52,030 bases of DNA from Clostridia bacterium. Its GTDB lineage: Bacteria; Bacillota; Clostridia; TANB77; CAG-508. The stretch covers positions 1 through 52,030 of the forward strand of contig JAFUWA010000001.1 in NCBI GenBank assembly GCA_017477355.1, in the 5' to 3' direction. This document shows, in pieces, positions 1-12,011 of this stretch (position 1 is its first letter; each line of letters starts with the position of its first letter). Below the pieces are notes generated by a model, which searched no databases, was not told the origin of the DNA, and saw only the letters and a list, made by a program, of their open reading frames with translations. A program made the translations under genes and the position numbers.

Positions 1-959
1 ATTGTTACCGTTCTTCCTCTTGGAGTTCTTGCTAAAAATCCAATTTGCATCAAATATGGTTCATAAACATCTTCAATCGTATCTACTTCTTCATTAACAG
101 TTGCTGCTAACGTTTCTAATCCCACTGGGCCACCATTATATTTTCTAATAATTGTTTCTAAAATTCTTTTATCAATATTGTCTAATCCTAATTCATCAAT
201 ATCTAATTTATCTAAAGCAATTTTTGAAATCGCAAGATTAATATTTCCATCTCCTAAAACTAATGCATAATCACTAACTCTTTTTAGTAATCTGTTTGCA
301 ATTCTAGGAGTTCCACGGGATCTTCTTGCAATTTCAAAAGATGCTTCCTCATCAATCTCAATATCTAAAATCTTGCTTGATCTTTTGACAATTGTTGCTA
401 AGTCCTCTTCTGAATATAATTCTAATCTTTCTACGATACCAAATCTATCACGAAGTGGCGTTGATAAAGAGCCAGCTCTAGTTGTTGCTCCTATTAAAGT
501 AAATCGTGGTAAATCAATTCGAATTGATTTACTTTCAGGTCCTTTTCCTAAAACAATATCTAAAGAAAAATCTTCTAATGCTGGATACAAAATCTCCTCA
601 ACAGCTCTTGAAAGCCTATGAATCTCGTCTATAAATAAAACATCTCCATCTGAAAGAGAAGTTAAAATAGCAGCTAAATCCCCCGCTTTCTCTATGGCAG
701 GTCCTGACGTAATCCTTATTTTTGTTCCCATCTCATTTGCAATAATATTAGAAAGGGTTGTCTTTCCAAGACCTGGAGGTCCGTAAAATAAGCAATGATC
801 TAAAGTAGTTCCTCTTTTTTTAGCTGCTTCAATATAGACTCTCATATTTTCTTTTACTTTCGTTTGACCAATATATTCATTTAAAGTTTGAGGTCTTAAA
901 GAAGATTCTTGTAATTCTTCCTCCTCATCCTCAATTTCTGGTTTCATCAAATTATCCAT
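1..959 (-). CDS. ruvB: Holliday junction branch migration ATPase RuvB (C-terminus cut by window edge)
   Basis: RuvB is the AAA+ motor that, with RuvA, drives Holliday junction branch migration. About 319 residues are visible and the last 15-25 are expected beyond base 1. Seen: Walker A GPPGLGKT at residues 60-67, Walker B FIDEIH near 110, sensor/arginine-finger region [18 protein letters not shown], and the winged-helix start [14 protein letters not shown]. The ATG at 959 follows AAAGGATG in the coding strand and precedes a short acidic leader typical of the family. A TAC-GGA at the Walker A motif is read normally: that CGG trinucleotide is not in codon phase. Confident call. Confidence 0.97.
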   Translation of the reverse strand, partial: MDNLMKPEIEDEEEELQESSLRPQTLNEYIGQTKVKENMRVYIEAAKKRGTTLDHCLFYGPPGLGKTTLSNIIANEMGTKIRITSGPAIEKAGDLAAILTSLSDGDVLFIDEIHRLSRAVEEILYPALEDFSLDIVLGKGPESKSIRIDLPRFTLIGATTRAGSLSTPLRDRFGIVERLELYSEEDLATIVKRSSKILDIEIDEEASFEIARRSRGTPRIANRLLKRVSDYALVLGDGNINLAISKIALDKLDIDELGLDNIDKRILETIIRKYNGGPVGLETLAATVNEEVDTIEDVYEPYLMQIGFLARTPRGRTVT

Positions 960-982
960 ACTTACATCCTTTTTTTGAACAT

Positions 983-1032
983 AGGGGACGTTCCTTAATT
1001 GTCATTCTAATTAACATTTGGGACAGTCCCTT
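983..1032. repeat. RAYT-associated repeat, copy 1
   Basis: Contains GGGACGTT, then TTAACATTTGGGACAGTCC about 20 bases later. The same order and spacing recur at 1371-1418, so these are direct copies about 388 bases apart. Confidence 0.75.
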
Positions 1033-1105
1033 ATATAAATACTATAATCGATTTTGGGTATACACCAAATTTATGGAATACAACCACTTTCATTCTTTCT
1101 CCATT

Positions 1106-1351
1106 TTACATTTCAAACTTATACTGCAATTCTGTCATATCATCAAAGATTTCCCTTACCCTCTTTAATGTCAAAATTGCGTTCTTTTGATGCGGGCATT
1201 TGGGCGGTGCTTCAATAAGTTCATTTTTATAACAATTTTTTGTTAATTTATAAATCAAATATCTACATCCCATATATGTATAATAAATTTGAAATCCATT
1301 TTTTAAATCTTCAAAAAACTTTTCAAAGGTATATCCATCTTGTATTTCCAT
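1106..1351 (-). CDS. Small hypothetical protein, 81 aa, inside the transposase unit
   Basis: Not recognised. An 81-residue soluble protein with aromatic-rich N-terminal half (EKFFEDLKNGFQIYYTY), three cysteines including one in PPKCPHQ, and an amphipathic helical C-terminus (LTLKRVREIFDDMTELQYKF). The start is supported by AAAGGAG seven bases upstream of the ATG. It lies between two direct copies of the transposase-associated repeat, so it may be a passenger of that unit or an old chromosomal gene into which the unit inserted. No membrane segment or signal peptide is visible. Real gene likely; function unknown. Confidence 0.6.
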   Translation of the reverse strand: MEIQDGYTFEKFFEDLKNGFQIYYTYMGCRYLIYKLTKNCYKNELIEAPPKCPHQKNAILTLKRVREIFDDMTELQYKFEM

Positions 1352-1370
1352 CTTTTCTCCTTTTAAAATT

Positions 1371-1418
1371 AGGGACGTTGCTTAAATGTCATTCAAGTTA
1401 ACATTTGGGACAGTCCTC
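1371..1418. repeat. RAYT-associated repeat, copy 2, overlapping the transposase 3' end
   Basis: Second copy of the 983-1032 repeat. On the minus strand the GGACTGTCCCAAATGTTAA part encodes the last residues DCPKC and the stop codon of the transposase, so the repeat and the gene end share sequence. Confidence 0.75.
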
Positions 1419-2192
1419 AACGTTATTTATGATTTTATAAATTCTTTGCCTACTAGTATTAAGCATATTAGAAATCTCTTGTTTGCTAAAATTATATTTA
1501 AAATACATTATAATAACAATTTCATTTAGAAATTTTTTATTCTCTTTAATTTCAGTAATATCATTCAATTTATATTTTTTCATATAATCTTTTAATATAC
1601 AATCCTGAAAAATGCTTTTATCACTATCATCATCTTCCATAAATCTATAAAGCTCATTTGTAGCCTTTTCATTTAATATACTTTCAATAGTTACATCAAA
1701 CTTCTTTAAATTCTCTTCAATATACTTTAAATCAACCAAAATTCCTCTTTTTCTCTTATATTCATTATAACTAGAATATTTATATTCACTAGCTTTTTTA
1801 CACATTTCAGCTTTAACTGGATTATTATGTATATATTTTATACAAGTTACTAAATGTGAATGAGTTTGAATTTCTTCAGATTTAAATCTATTTCTAAAAA
1901 CAAATCCACACCTATTCTTCCTCTTATTATAAAATATAGCATATCTTGTATTAACTTGTTTCATCAGTTTTGAAACTTCATTAATATCTTCAAAATAAAA
2001 TAGAAAATGAGCATGATTGTTCATCATACAATAAGCTATAACTTTTATATTGGTGTCTTGAATTTTTTCTCTTAAGTATTTCAGAGATATTTTTATTTCC
2101 ATTTCGTCGTTAAAAATATATTCTTTGTTAATTCCTTGTATCATTACATGAATTAGATTTGATAAAATTTGTTTTCTAGCATAACGTGGCAT
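1398..2192 (-). CDS. REP-associated tyrosine transposase (RAYT, Y1_Tnp superfamily)
   Basis: Single-strand DNA transposase of the IS200-like HUH family; relatives of this subgroup recognise and mobilise REP palindromes. Seen in 264 residues: N-terminal MPRYARKQ, HUH metal-binding motif NNHAHFLFY (His60, His62), candidate catalytic tyrosines Tyr84/Tyr88 in NTRYAIFYNKR, and the family block GFVFRNRFKSEEI followed by YIHNNPVKAEM. The C-terminus carries a helix-turn-helix (FSKQEISNMLNTSRQRIYKII, about 235-257), common in longer members. The gene is intact and full length. Its last codons lie in a flanking repeat. It is very AT-rich like the host, suggesting long residence. Confidence 0.92.
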   Translation of the reverse strand: MPRYARKQILSNLIHVMIQGINKEYIFNDEMEIKISLKYLREKIQDTNIKVIAYCMMNNHAHFLFYFEDINEVSKLMKQVNTRYAIFYNKRKNRCGFVFRNRFKSEEIQTHSHLVTCIKYIHNNPVKAEMCKKASEYKYSSYNEYKRKRGILVDLKYIEENLKKFDVTIESILNEKATNELYRFMEDDDSDKSIFQDCILKDYMKKYKLNDITEIKENKKFLNEIVIIMYFKYNFSKQEISNMLNTSRQRIYKIINNVEDCPKC

Positions 2193-2310
2193 AGCATTCC
2201 CTCTCTTTCTTAAATTTACTATGCCGTATTTGTCCCCATTTAGTTTCTAACTCAATCCTCATTATATGTATGAAATTAAGGAGTGCCACTTTTGTTATTT
2301 TTTATAACAT

Positions 2311-2325
2311 TTAAGGAACGTCCCT
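2311..2325. repeat. Inverted partner of the RAYT-associated repeat
   Basis: TTAAGGAACGTCCCT matches the reverse complement of the left end of copy 1 at 14 of 15 bases. It lies just downstream of ligA and is followed by a small direct repeat AATGTTCAC (2325-2345). Confidence 0.65.
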
Positions 2326-2345
2326 AATGTTCACCTAATGTTCAC

Positions 2346-5756
<3,411 letters not shown>

Positions 5757-5782
5757 ATATCAATCCTTCTATTTTGTTCGGA

Positions 5783-6385
5783 TTATGCATCCTTCAATAA
5801 ATCTTTTCCACCTTTTAAATAGTTCCATCCTGAAAAGATTGTAGCAACAACCGAAAATGCCATTAATACAGAAGTAATCACATTGAATACTATATATCCA
5901 GTTTCCATGCTTCCTGCTTTACTTACAAAATCGCAGAAATTGTATTTATCTACAAATACTAAAACAATTGCAATCATCTGTGTTACCGTTTTTAATTTTC
6001 CCCAAATATTAGCTGCAATTACATTTCCACTTGCTTGTACTGCAATTAATCGATAGCCAGATACTAAAAATTCTCTAGCAATTACAATAATTGGAATCCA
6101 AGCTGGAATCTTCCTAAATTCTACAAGCATTACTAATGCAGAAATTACTAAAATTTTATCTGCAATTGGATCTAAAAATTTTCCGAAATTTGTTACTAAA
6201 TTATGTTTCCTTGCAATTTTTCCATCTAAAGTATCTGTAATAGATGCAATAATAAAAATCAAATTCATTACCCAAAAAGTTGTGCTAATTCCTAACAAGC
6301 TTCCTGGTATTCCAATATATCCAATCATAATAAATATTGGAACTAAAATCATTCTAAATACTGTTAGTTTATTTGATAGATTCAT
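5783..6385 (-). CDS. pgsA: CDP-diacylglycerol--glycerol-3-phosphate 3-phosphatidyltransferase
   Basis: Integral membrane enzyme that makes phosphatidylglycerol-phosphate, the first step to phosphatidylglycerol and cardiolipin. The 200-residue length and several membrane helices fit. The CDP-alcohol phosphatidyltransferase signature D-G-x2-A-R-x8-G-x3-D-x3-D is complete in DTLDGKIARKHNL...GKFLDPIADK (about residues 52-78). The start at 6385 has GGAGGAAG upstream and overlaps the end of the UPF0182 gene by 17 bases, suggesting translational coupling. Confidence 0.96.
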   Translation of the reverse strand: MNLSNKLTVFRMILVPIFIMIGYIGIPGSLLGISTTFWVMNLIFIIASITDTLDGKIARKHNLVTNFGKFLDPIADKILVISALVMLVEFRKIPAWIPIIVIAREFLVSGYRLIAVQASGNVIAANIWGKLKTVTQMIAIVLVFVDKYNFCDFVSKAGSMETGYIVFNVITSVLMAFSVVATIFSGWNYLKGGKDLLKDA

Positions 6386-9159
6386 TTACTCTTCCTCCAT
6401 TATTCTTCATTTCTTGATTTCTCAAAATTTCTAATTGTTCTAACAATGCTTCTAATGTTGATAAGTCTTTACCAATCATTTCTAAATCTCCAGAATTAAT
6501 AGAATCTTTTAAATTACCATTTGCCTCAATAACGGAATCAATTACCTGATCAATATCTTCCATATCAACATATTCTAATTTGACAGAATTTTTATCTGAT
6601 AACAAGTTTTCCATTGCAATTTCTAAGTTATCTCCAATTGCAACTTTATTTCCTGATGCCACAATTACTTTTTTCAATACTTGAGCTTCTAATTCATTAG
6701 CTCTAACTTGATAAATTGGTTCAACATAAAGAACTGTATTTCCGATTGGAACAATAATAACGTCTTTTACCATTTTAACCCCTGAAACATTTAAACTCTC
6801 CAATTCTGCTGAAATAGTTTCATCCTCTTCTATCAATGAGTTCAATTGAGAAATTCCAATAATACTGCTATCTGCTGTAAATTTATATAATCCAATTTTA
6901 GGAACTCCATTTTCATAATATCCGAACGCAGTATGCAATTAAGCTTTCTTTCCCTTCTTTAGTATAAGCTTTAATTATCCCCAAACTAGAATCACTCATA
7001 CCTATTGGCTTTAACATTGTATATTTAGATTCTACTTCTTTTTCACCATCTGTCATTGGAGTCCAAATGTCGTCCGCTCTATATAAAGTATCTTCTGTGA
7101 TATTGTGATATGTTTTTAAGACATTAGATTGTACATCAAATAAATATTTTGGATATAGTAAATTTTCACTAATACTTTCTGGTATCTTCTCTTCTAAATC
7201 CATAAATAAATCTGGATACATATTTCTATACATCATGATGATTGGATCATTTCTATCTGTAATATAAAATTTAGTTTCCCCTGTATAGCTATCTACTAAA
7301 ACTTTTACAGAGTTTCTAATATAATTTATTTTATCTTTATTTCCATTATCTCTTGTAATTGTTGTAATTTGAGAATATGGATAATTGCAAGAGGTCGTAT
7401 ACCCATCAATTACCCAAACTAAGCTTCCTTGATCATCTACTACTAAATATGGATTTTCATCATATTCTATATATGGAAGCAATAATTTTACTCTTTCTAA
7501 AACATTTCTTGTTGCAATAATTTTAGAATCCTTATCCCAATATTTTGAAAGAACAATTTTATAGTTTCTTGTATCCATTCCAAGTACAAATCTATCTAAC
7601 AAATTCAAATGTTGTCCACTTAATCCTTGATAAGAGTATTCTTCATAAGTAGTAGGAGTCAATGGATAATCAAACTCTTTCCCGAATTTTGAACCAACAA
7701 TAATACTACTATCTGTTTCTAGACCATAATAAATTCTAGGCTCATTTACTTTCACAATATCTGTATTTCTTTCTGTAAATTCAGATTGAACTATTGTTAC
7801 ATATCCATTCTTATCTGGAATATTAGGATTTGTTACTACAAGTCCATATCCATGTGTAAATTGGAAAGTCTTATTATTATAAGATCTTGCCGCATCATCA
7901 AGAATTTCTCTAGGAGAAATAGATACTACATACTTCTCTCCATTTTTATCATAGTAAACACCTAAATTACTATAGTTATAATTATAATAAATAGCATTCT
8001 CACTATTATCTGCAATTGTTTTTCCAATTACTTCACTATTGAACAATGGAATATTTTGAATAACATCTTCATTCGCATTGACTGTTTCTGAACTAATCAC
8101 ATCATAATTGGTAATATTTTTAGTAGTAATATCAATTCCATATGCATCTTTTGTTGCTTCTATATTATATTTTAAATATTCTTTCTCTTTATCTAACTCA
8201 CTAGAACCAACATAAATTTCCTGGAAATAAATTAAAACACCAAACATCAAAACAAGATAAAGCGGAATAACAGAAGCTGCTGCAATTGCCTTTCTAAACC
8301 TTTCGCTACTTGCATTTCGAATAATATTGATGACTGCAATTAAAACAACAATACTAAATACTCTATACCCCCAAAGCTTAATAAAGGTGTCTGCTGTTCC
8401 AGCACCAGTTAATGTAGTAGAAGCTTTATCCTTAATTGTTATCATATCTCCTGTCAAAATATCTTGTGCAGCTACTAAGAAATAGCTACATATCAAAATT
8501 GTGAAGATAATTGCCCAAAATTTCACTTGTCCTATCAAAGTGTTTTTCTTTAGGCTCTCCATATCAATTCCTTTTTCAAAATTTACATTAACCGCAATCA
8601 TATAATAAATTGCTGTATATACTACCATAATCATTGCTTCTACAATCAAGTAAATCAAAACTGCTTTGATAAATGGCAAAATAAACATATAAAATCCAAT
8701 ATCCATATTAAATACCGGATCTTTCATTACAAAAGAAGCAGCATTAATACAAATAATATATTTTGTATATAAAAATTTTAAACTTGTCACACCTGCAATA
8801 ATTCCAGCAATAAAAGCAATACTTTTATTGGGTAATTTAGGCATTGGTTTATTTTCTTCATCAAAAAATTTCTTTAAGCCTTTTTTGATAATTTTATTAT
8901 TAATATAAAACAATAAATAAGTAACAAGTGTAACTACAACAAACATTCCGCCTTTCATTGTAAAGTTTTTCATAAATATACTTGTATATTTTTGATCAAT
9001 TTCTCTTATTTTTAAGTACTCAGCTCTAAATGAAATATAGGAACTAATAGAGAATACTATTAGGACAACTGTTACTAAGAAAAAACGAAGATTAAATCTT
9101 CTCTTTTTAATCACAATTTCTTGTTCTTGCTCTACATCCTCTTTCTTATCTTCTTCCAT
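6369..9159 (-). CDS. UPF0182 family membrane protein, read through a CGG +1 site
   Basis: Large UPF0182 protein of unknown function: 929 residues after frame restoration, normal for the family. The N-terminus has about seven membrane helices, followed by a long extracytoplasmic part with family segments such as YGLETDSSIIVGS, FDYPLTPTTYEEYSYQG and YIRNSVKVLVDSYTGE. At 6924 the frame reads GTT-CGG-A; skipping C turns AYC-VRIL-stop into AYCVGYYENGVPKIGLYKF, the expected continuation, and the acidic C-terminus follows. I chose the ATG at 9159, with AAGGAG eight bases before it, over an ATG 11 codons upstream. It starts 20 bases after ftsY ends. Confidence 0.9.
6922..6924 (-). other. CGG recoding site in UPF0182 gene
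   Basis: GTT-CGG-ATA becomes GTT-GGA-TAT (Val-Gly-Tyr) after skipping C. Confidence 0.85.
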
Positions 9160-9178
9160 TTTTACTCCTTCTTTATTT

Positions 9179-10084
9179 TTATAATATTGCATCTAAGAAG
9201 TCCTTTGAATTAAAGACTTCCATATCTTCAATTCCTTCTCCAACACCAATATATTTTACTGGAATTTTATTTTCATCAACAATTCCAATCACAACACCGC
9301 CTTTAGCAGTTCCATCTAATTTGGTTAATACAATTCCTGTAATTTCTGTTGTTTCTTTAAATGCTTTTACTTGTAAAATCGCATTTTGACCAGTTTCTGC
9401 GTCTAAAACTAATAATACTTCTTTTGAACTATTTTCTAACTCTCTATCAATTACTTTATTAATTTTTGCAAGTTCGTCCATCAAATTCTTTTTGTTATGT
9501 AACCTTCCTGCCGTATCTATAATCAAAACATCCGCTCCGACTTTCTTTGTTCTAGCAATTGCGTCATACACAACAGAAGCTGGATCTGCTCCTTCTGGCT
9601 TCTTTACAATTTCTGAATGAGAACGTTCACACCAAACCTCTAATTGCTCTACTGCTGCAGCTCTAAACGTATCTGCTGCCGCAACTATAACTTTTTTTCC
9701 TTGCTTTACGAGATTATTTGCAATCTTTCCAATAGAGGTGGTTTTCCCAGCACCATTTACTCCAACAAATAAAATAACAGATGGTTTTGTTGTCAAATTT
9801 AATTTTGGCTCTTCCACATCTAGTATCTCTTGCATAATTTCTTTTAATGCAGTTTTCACTTGTTCCTCATCTTCAATTTTTTCTTTTTTAATTCTATCTC
9901 TCAACTCTCCAATAATTTTGATAGAAGTTTCCATCCCAATATCAGACATAATTAAAACTTCTTCTAACTCATCTAAAAGTTCTTCATCTACTTTTCTAAA
10001 AACACTAAACACATTATTGATTTTTTCATTAATTGAATTTTTCGTTTTTCCTAATCCGCTCTTTAATTTCTCAAAAAATCCCAT
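9179..10084 (-). CDS. ftsY: Signal recognition particle receptor FtsY
   Basis: SRP-receptor GTPase that docks ribosome-SRP complexes at the membrane. In 301 residues: short N-terminal basic region, four-helix N domain, then G domain with G1 GVNGAGKTT (108-116), DTFRAAAVEQL, G3 DTAGR, G4 TKLDGTAKGG, and the C-terminal GVGEGIEDMEVFN. It lacks the long acidic A domain of proteobacterial FtsY, as usual in Firmicutes. First gene of the minus-strand run ftsY-UPF0182-pgsA. Intact; its CGG trinucleotides are all out of codon phase. Confidence 0.97.
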   Translation of the reverse strand: MGFFEKLKSGLGKTKNSINEKINNVFSVFRKVDEELLDELEEVLIMSDIGMETSIKIIGELRDRIKKEKIEDEEQVKTALKEIMQEILDVEEPKLNLTTKPSVILFVGVNGAGKTTSIGKIANNLVKQGKKVIVAAADTFRAAAVEQLEVWCERSHSEIVKKPEGADPASVVYDAIARTKKVGADVLIIDTAGRLHNKKNLMDELAKINKVIDRELENSSKEVLLVLDAETGQNAILQVKAFKETTEITGIVLTKLDGTAKGGVVIGIVDENKIPVKYIGVGEGIEDMEVFNSKDFLDAIL

Positions 10085-10181
10085 ATTTTCTAGTCTCCTA
10101 TTTTTACAAATATTTTACTTTATATTTATATCATTAAATGCCCGAAAAATCAATATATAAGCTCAACAAAATATCAAAAAA

Positions 10182-10210
10182 TTGACGCTCAACCTAATTT
10201 GTGCTAAGAT
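10182..10210 (+). promoter_or_regulatory. Sigma-A type promoter of stalk protein 1
   Basis: TTGACG (10182-10187), 17-base spacer, TAAGAT (10205-10210). The paralogous gene at 12012 has an equivalent promoter with the same spacing, which supports both. Confidence 0.75.
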
Positions 10211-10215
10211 TAATT

Positions 10216-10385
10216 ATATAGTGCCTAACGGTCACTATATTTGGTGATTTTTCATCACAAGTTTTCCTTGAACTTGGCGGCAAGGGATTCATAAGAATGT
10301 TCCACCCACATCAACGGACACTTCGGTGTATAAACAACTTTTCCACCTATCATCATAGGTGCGATGCTTAAGGAGTATTTTTGTT
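10216..10385 (+). promoter_or_regulatory. Structured 5' leader RNA of stalk protein 1
   Basis: Three or more hairpins in about 170 bases. The first is ATATAGTG/CACTATAT at the predicted transcript start. The second is TTCCTTG (10264-10270) / CAAGGGA (10281-10287) enclosing a ten-base loop AACTTGGCGG. There is also an ACAC-TTCG-GTGT hairpin, and CACCTAT/ATAGGTG shortly before the ribosome binding site AAGGAG. The loop CTTGGCGG recurs in the leader of the second gene on a different stem sequence. I could not match this to a known riboswitch class. Confidence 0.55.
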
Positions 10386-11735
10386 ATGAAGAAAATCGTC
10401 ACCACCATCATGGCCATCGTCATGATTCTTTCGGTTATGAGCGTTCCTGCTCTGGCCGACAGCGACATCAATATCGATATCGACGTTAGCGGAGACGGCA
10501 ACACTGTTATTGTTAACACCGGCGACAACGCGGTTATCGGCGATGACAATAGCCTCACCAACAACGTTAACAACGAAGGCGGTAATTCTAGTGGCAATAC
10601 CACTGATATCGACTTTTCCAGAGTGATTAATATCTGGCATCAGGGCGAACTCAGAGCAACCGGTTATCTTGATAGTTATTCTGAAGTCTATGTTTCTTCT
10701 CAGGATCTTCTGAAGATTTTTGTTGAAGAAACTGGCAACTGGATGACCATTAATGAACAGGAATTTGTCTCTTTGCAAAAATGGGCCACGGTGTTTGGAT
10801 ACACAATGGAATTGGTAGCTAACAATTGCTTTTTGTTTGCAAAAGAAGACGGCGGCATTATTGAAGTTCCGGAAACCATCAAGGTCTTTCGGGATAACGA
10901 ACAGATTCTAGGGATTAGCCTGAGCTTTAGCGATGAAGACCAGACTATTTTTGGAGATAAAAACTCCCTTCGTCTTATTTTCCCTGAACTTGAAGGAAAA
11001 ACGACGATTGAAACCCCAGAAGCTTACACACTGCAGTATTGGGCAGACACTCTCGGCTATAAAATGGAAATTGATCATCTCAATGTCTATCTCACTAGTC
11101 CGGTTGTTCTCCCCACTCCCGAACCTGAACCTGTATATGTTGCAAGGACCTATTCTCTCCTCATCAACAACGTCTTAACAGACATCTTTCCGATGAGTAA
11201 GGAATTCCCGAACAGAGAAGAGCTCCATGTAACATCAGCAGAAGCAGCAAAAATCTTTGATATGTTTGGAATCAGTATTGTAAATAAGCCGACTGAAATT
11301 CGGGATATCGCAATTCGCTGCGGATTGAACGTGTATGCTACGAATAATGCTGTTTATCTCTATGATGCAAACCACAGACCAATTAATGTAAATGTAAATG
11401 GGAAAAACGTTGTATTTGATGACATTGGCCCCACAATTCTTAATGGCCGCACATTGCTTCCTGTGAGAGCTACGGCTAATGCTTTGGGCGCTGAAGTTGA
11501 TTGGAACAACGAACTGCGTATGGTTACTATAACCAAAGGGACTGACACAATCCGGCTCTTTATTGACAGTGTACATTACATGATAAATGAAAACATACTG
11601 GAACTGGATGTAGCTCCCTGCATTATTAACAGCAGAACCATGTTGCCGATTCGAGCCATCGCTGAGGCTCTTGGCTACAAAGTAAGTTGGAATGGTGACA
11701 ACCTCGTAGGTGTCGTTAGCATTACCAACAGTTAA
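10386..11735 (+). CDS. Secreted protein with C-terminal copper-amine-oxidase-N-type (stalk) domain, paralog 1
   Basis: A 449-residue exported protein. Signal peptide MKKIVTTIMAIVMILSVMSV ending ALA-DSD. An Asn/Asp/Gly-rich section follows (SGDGNTVIVNTGDNAVIGDD), then a middle region with IWHQGELRATGYL and two KIFxxE-type repeats, a proline-rich linker PTPEPEPVYVA, and a C-terminal stalk domain: INVNVNGKNVVF, GRTLLPVRATANALGAEVDW and SRTMLPIRAIAEALGYKVSW. Such domains occur on bacterial cell-surface proteins; no copper chemistry is implied. The ATG at 10386 is ten bases after AAGGAG. GC content and codon choice (GCC, ACC, GGC, CTG) differ sharply from neighbours. Three in-frame CGG codons (10890, 11301, 11553) are plainly Arg, unlike in native genes. 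Confidence 0.85.
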   Translation: MKKIVTTIMAIVMILSVMSVPALADSDINIDIDVSGDGNTVIVNTGDNAVIGDDNSLTNNVNNEGGNSSGNTTDIDFSRVINIWHQGELRATGYLDSYSEVYVSSQDLLKIFVEETGNWMTINEQEFVSLQKWATVFGYTMELVANNCFLFAKEDGGIIEVPETIKVFRDNEQILGISLSFSDEDQTIFGDKNSLRLIFPELEGKTTIETPEAYTLQYWADTLGYKMEIDHLNVYLTSPVVLPTPEPEPVYVARTYSLLINNVLTDIFPMSKEFPNREELHVTSAEAAKIFDMFGISIVNKPTEIRDIAIRCGLNVYATNNAVYLYDANHRPINVNVNGKNVVFDDIGPTILNGRTLLPVRATANALGAEVDWNNELRMVTITKGTDTIRLFIDSVHYMINENILELDVAPCIINSRTMLPIRAIAEALGYKVSWNGDNLVGVVSITNS

Positions 11736-11767
11736 GTTACGTTTATTCGATATGAAGTCATAATAAA

Positions 11768-11800
11768 AGGCTCCCTGACGCCAAGCAGGGAGCTTCTTTT
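11768..11800 (+). terminator. Intrinsic terminator of stalk protein 1
   Basis: CTCCCTG / CAGGGAG stem with eight-base loop ACGCCAAG, followed by CTTCTTTTT. The loop is complementary over seven bases to the conserved loop of the gene's own leader. Confidence 0.88.
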
Positions 11801-11841
11801 TGTGAAATGAGAGGGAAATGGGGACGTACCACTTTTCCCCC
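11775..11841. repeat. 67-base direct repeat, copy 1
   Basis: Identical to 13489-13555. It spans the terminator loop and right arm plus one arm of the GGGACGTACCACTTTTCCC palindrome. Confidence 0.9.
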
Positions 11842-11851
11842 ATTTTACAAA

Positions 11852-11880
11852 TTGACTTTAAATATAGAATATGCTAAAAT
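11852..11880 (+). promoter_or_regulatory. Sigma-A type promoter of stalk protein 2
   Basis: TTGACT (11852-11857), 17-base spacer, TAAAAT (11875-11880), matching the layout of the promoter at 10182. Confidence 0.75.
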
Positions 11881-11885
11881 TAAAT

Positions 11886-12011
11886 TAATATTGCGGGAAC
11901 GCAATATTGGTTCTTCATTCGGCTTTACTGATCTTGGCGGCAGTAAGGCTCGTGAGCAATTTAATCTTTCACCTCTCCCTATGTGGGAGTAGTACAACGG
12001 AGGAATGTACT
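11886..12011 (+). promoter_or_regulatory. Structured 5' leader RNA of stalk protein 2
   Basis: First hairpin AATATTGC-GGGAAC-GCAATATT at the predicted start. Second hairpin GCTTTACTG (11922-11930) / CAGTAAGGC (11941-11949) with ten-base loop ATCTTGGCGG. Third, CTCCC/GGGAG close to the ribosome binding site GGAGG. The second loop matches that of leader 1 at nine of ten positions while the stems differ in sequence but still pair, including a G-U in each. Confidence 0.55.

Larger units (their letters stand above)
983..2325. mobile_element. REP/RAYT-type transposase unit with terminal GGGACGT repeats
   Basis: A segment carrying a small ORF and a Y1 transposase is bounded by the inverted pair GGGACGTTCCTTAA (from 985) and TTAAGGAACGTCCCT (2311-2325). 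A further copy of the left repeat lies between the two ORFs at 1371-1418. The architecture fits REP-associated tyrosine transposases, which are usually single-copy genes flanked by short palindromic repeats. The outer limits are my inference; no target-site duplication is evident. Confidence 0.6.

Noticed and set aside
10216..12011. Known riboswitch class in the two island leaders
   Set aside because: I compared by memory with c-di-GMP, preQ1, SAM and T-box features and saw no match; only the shared stem-loop is supported.
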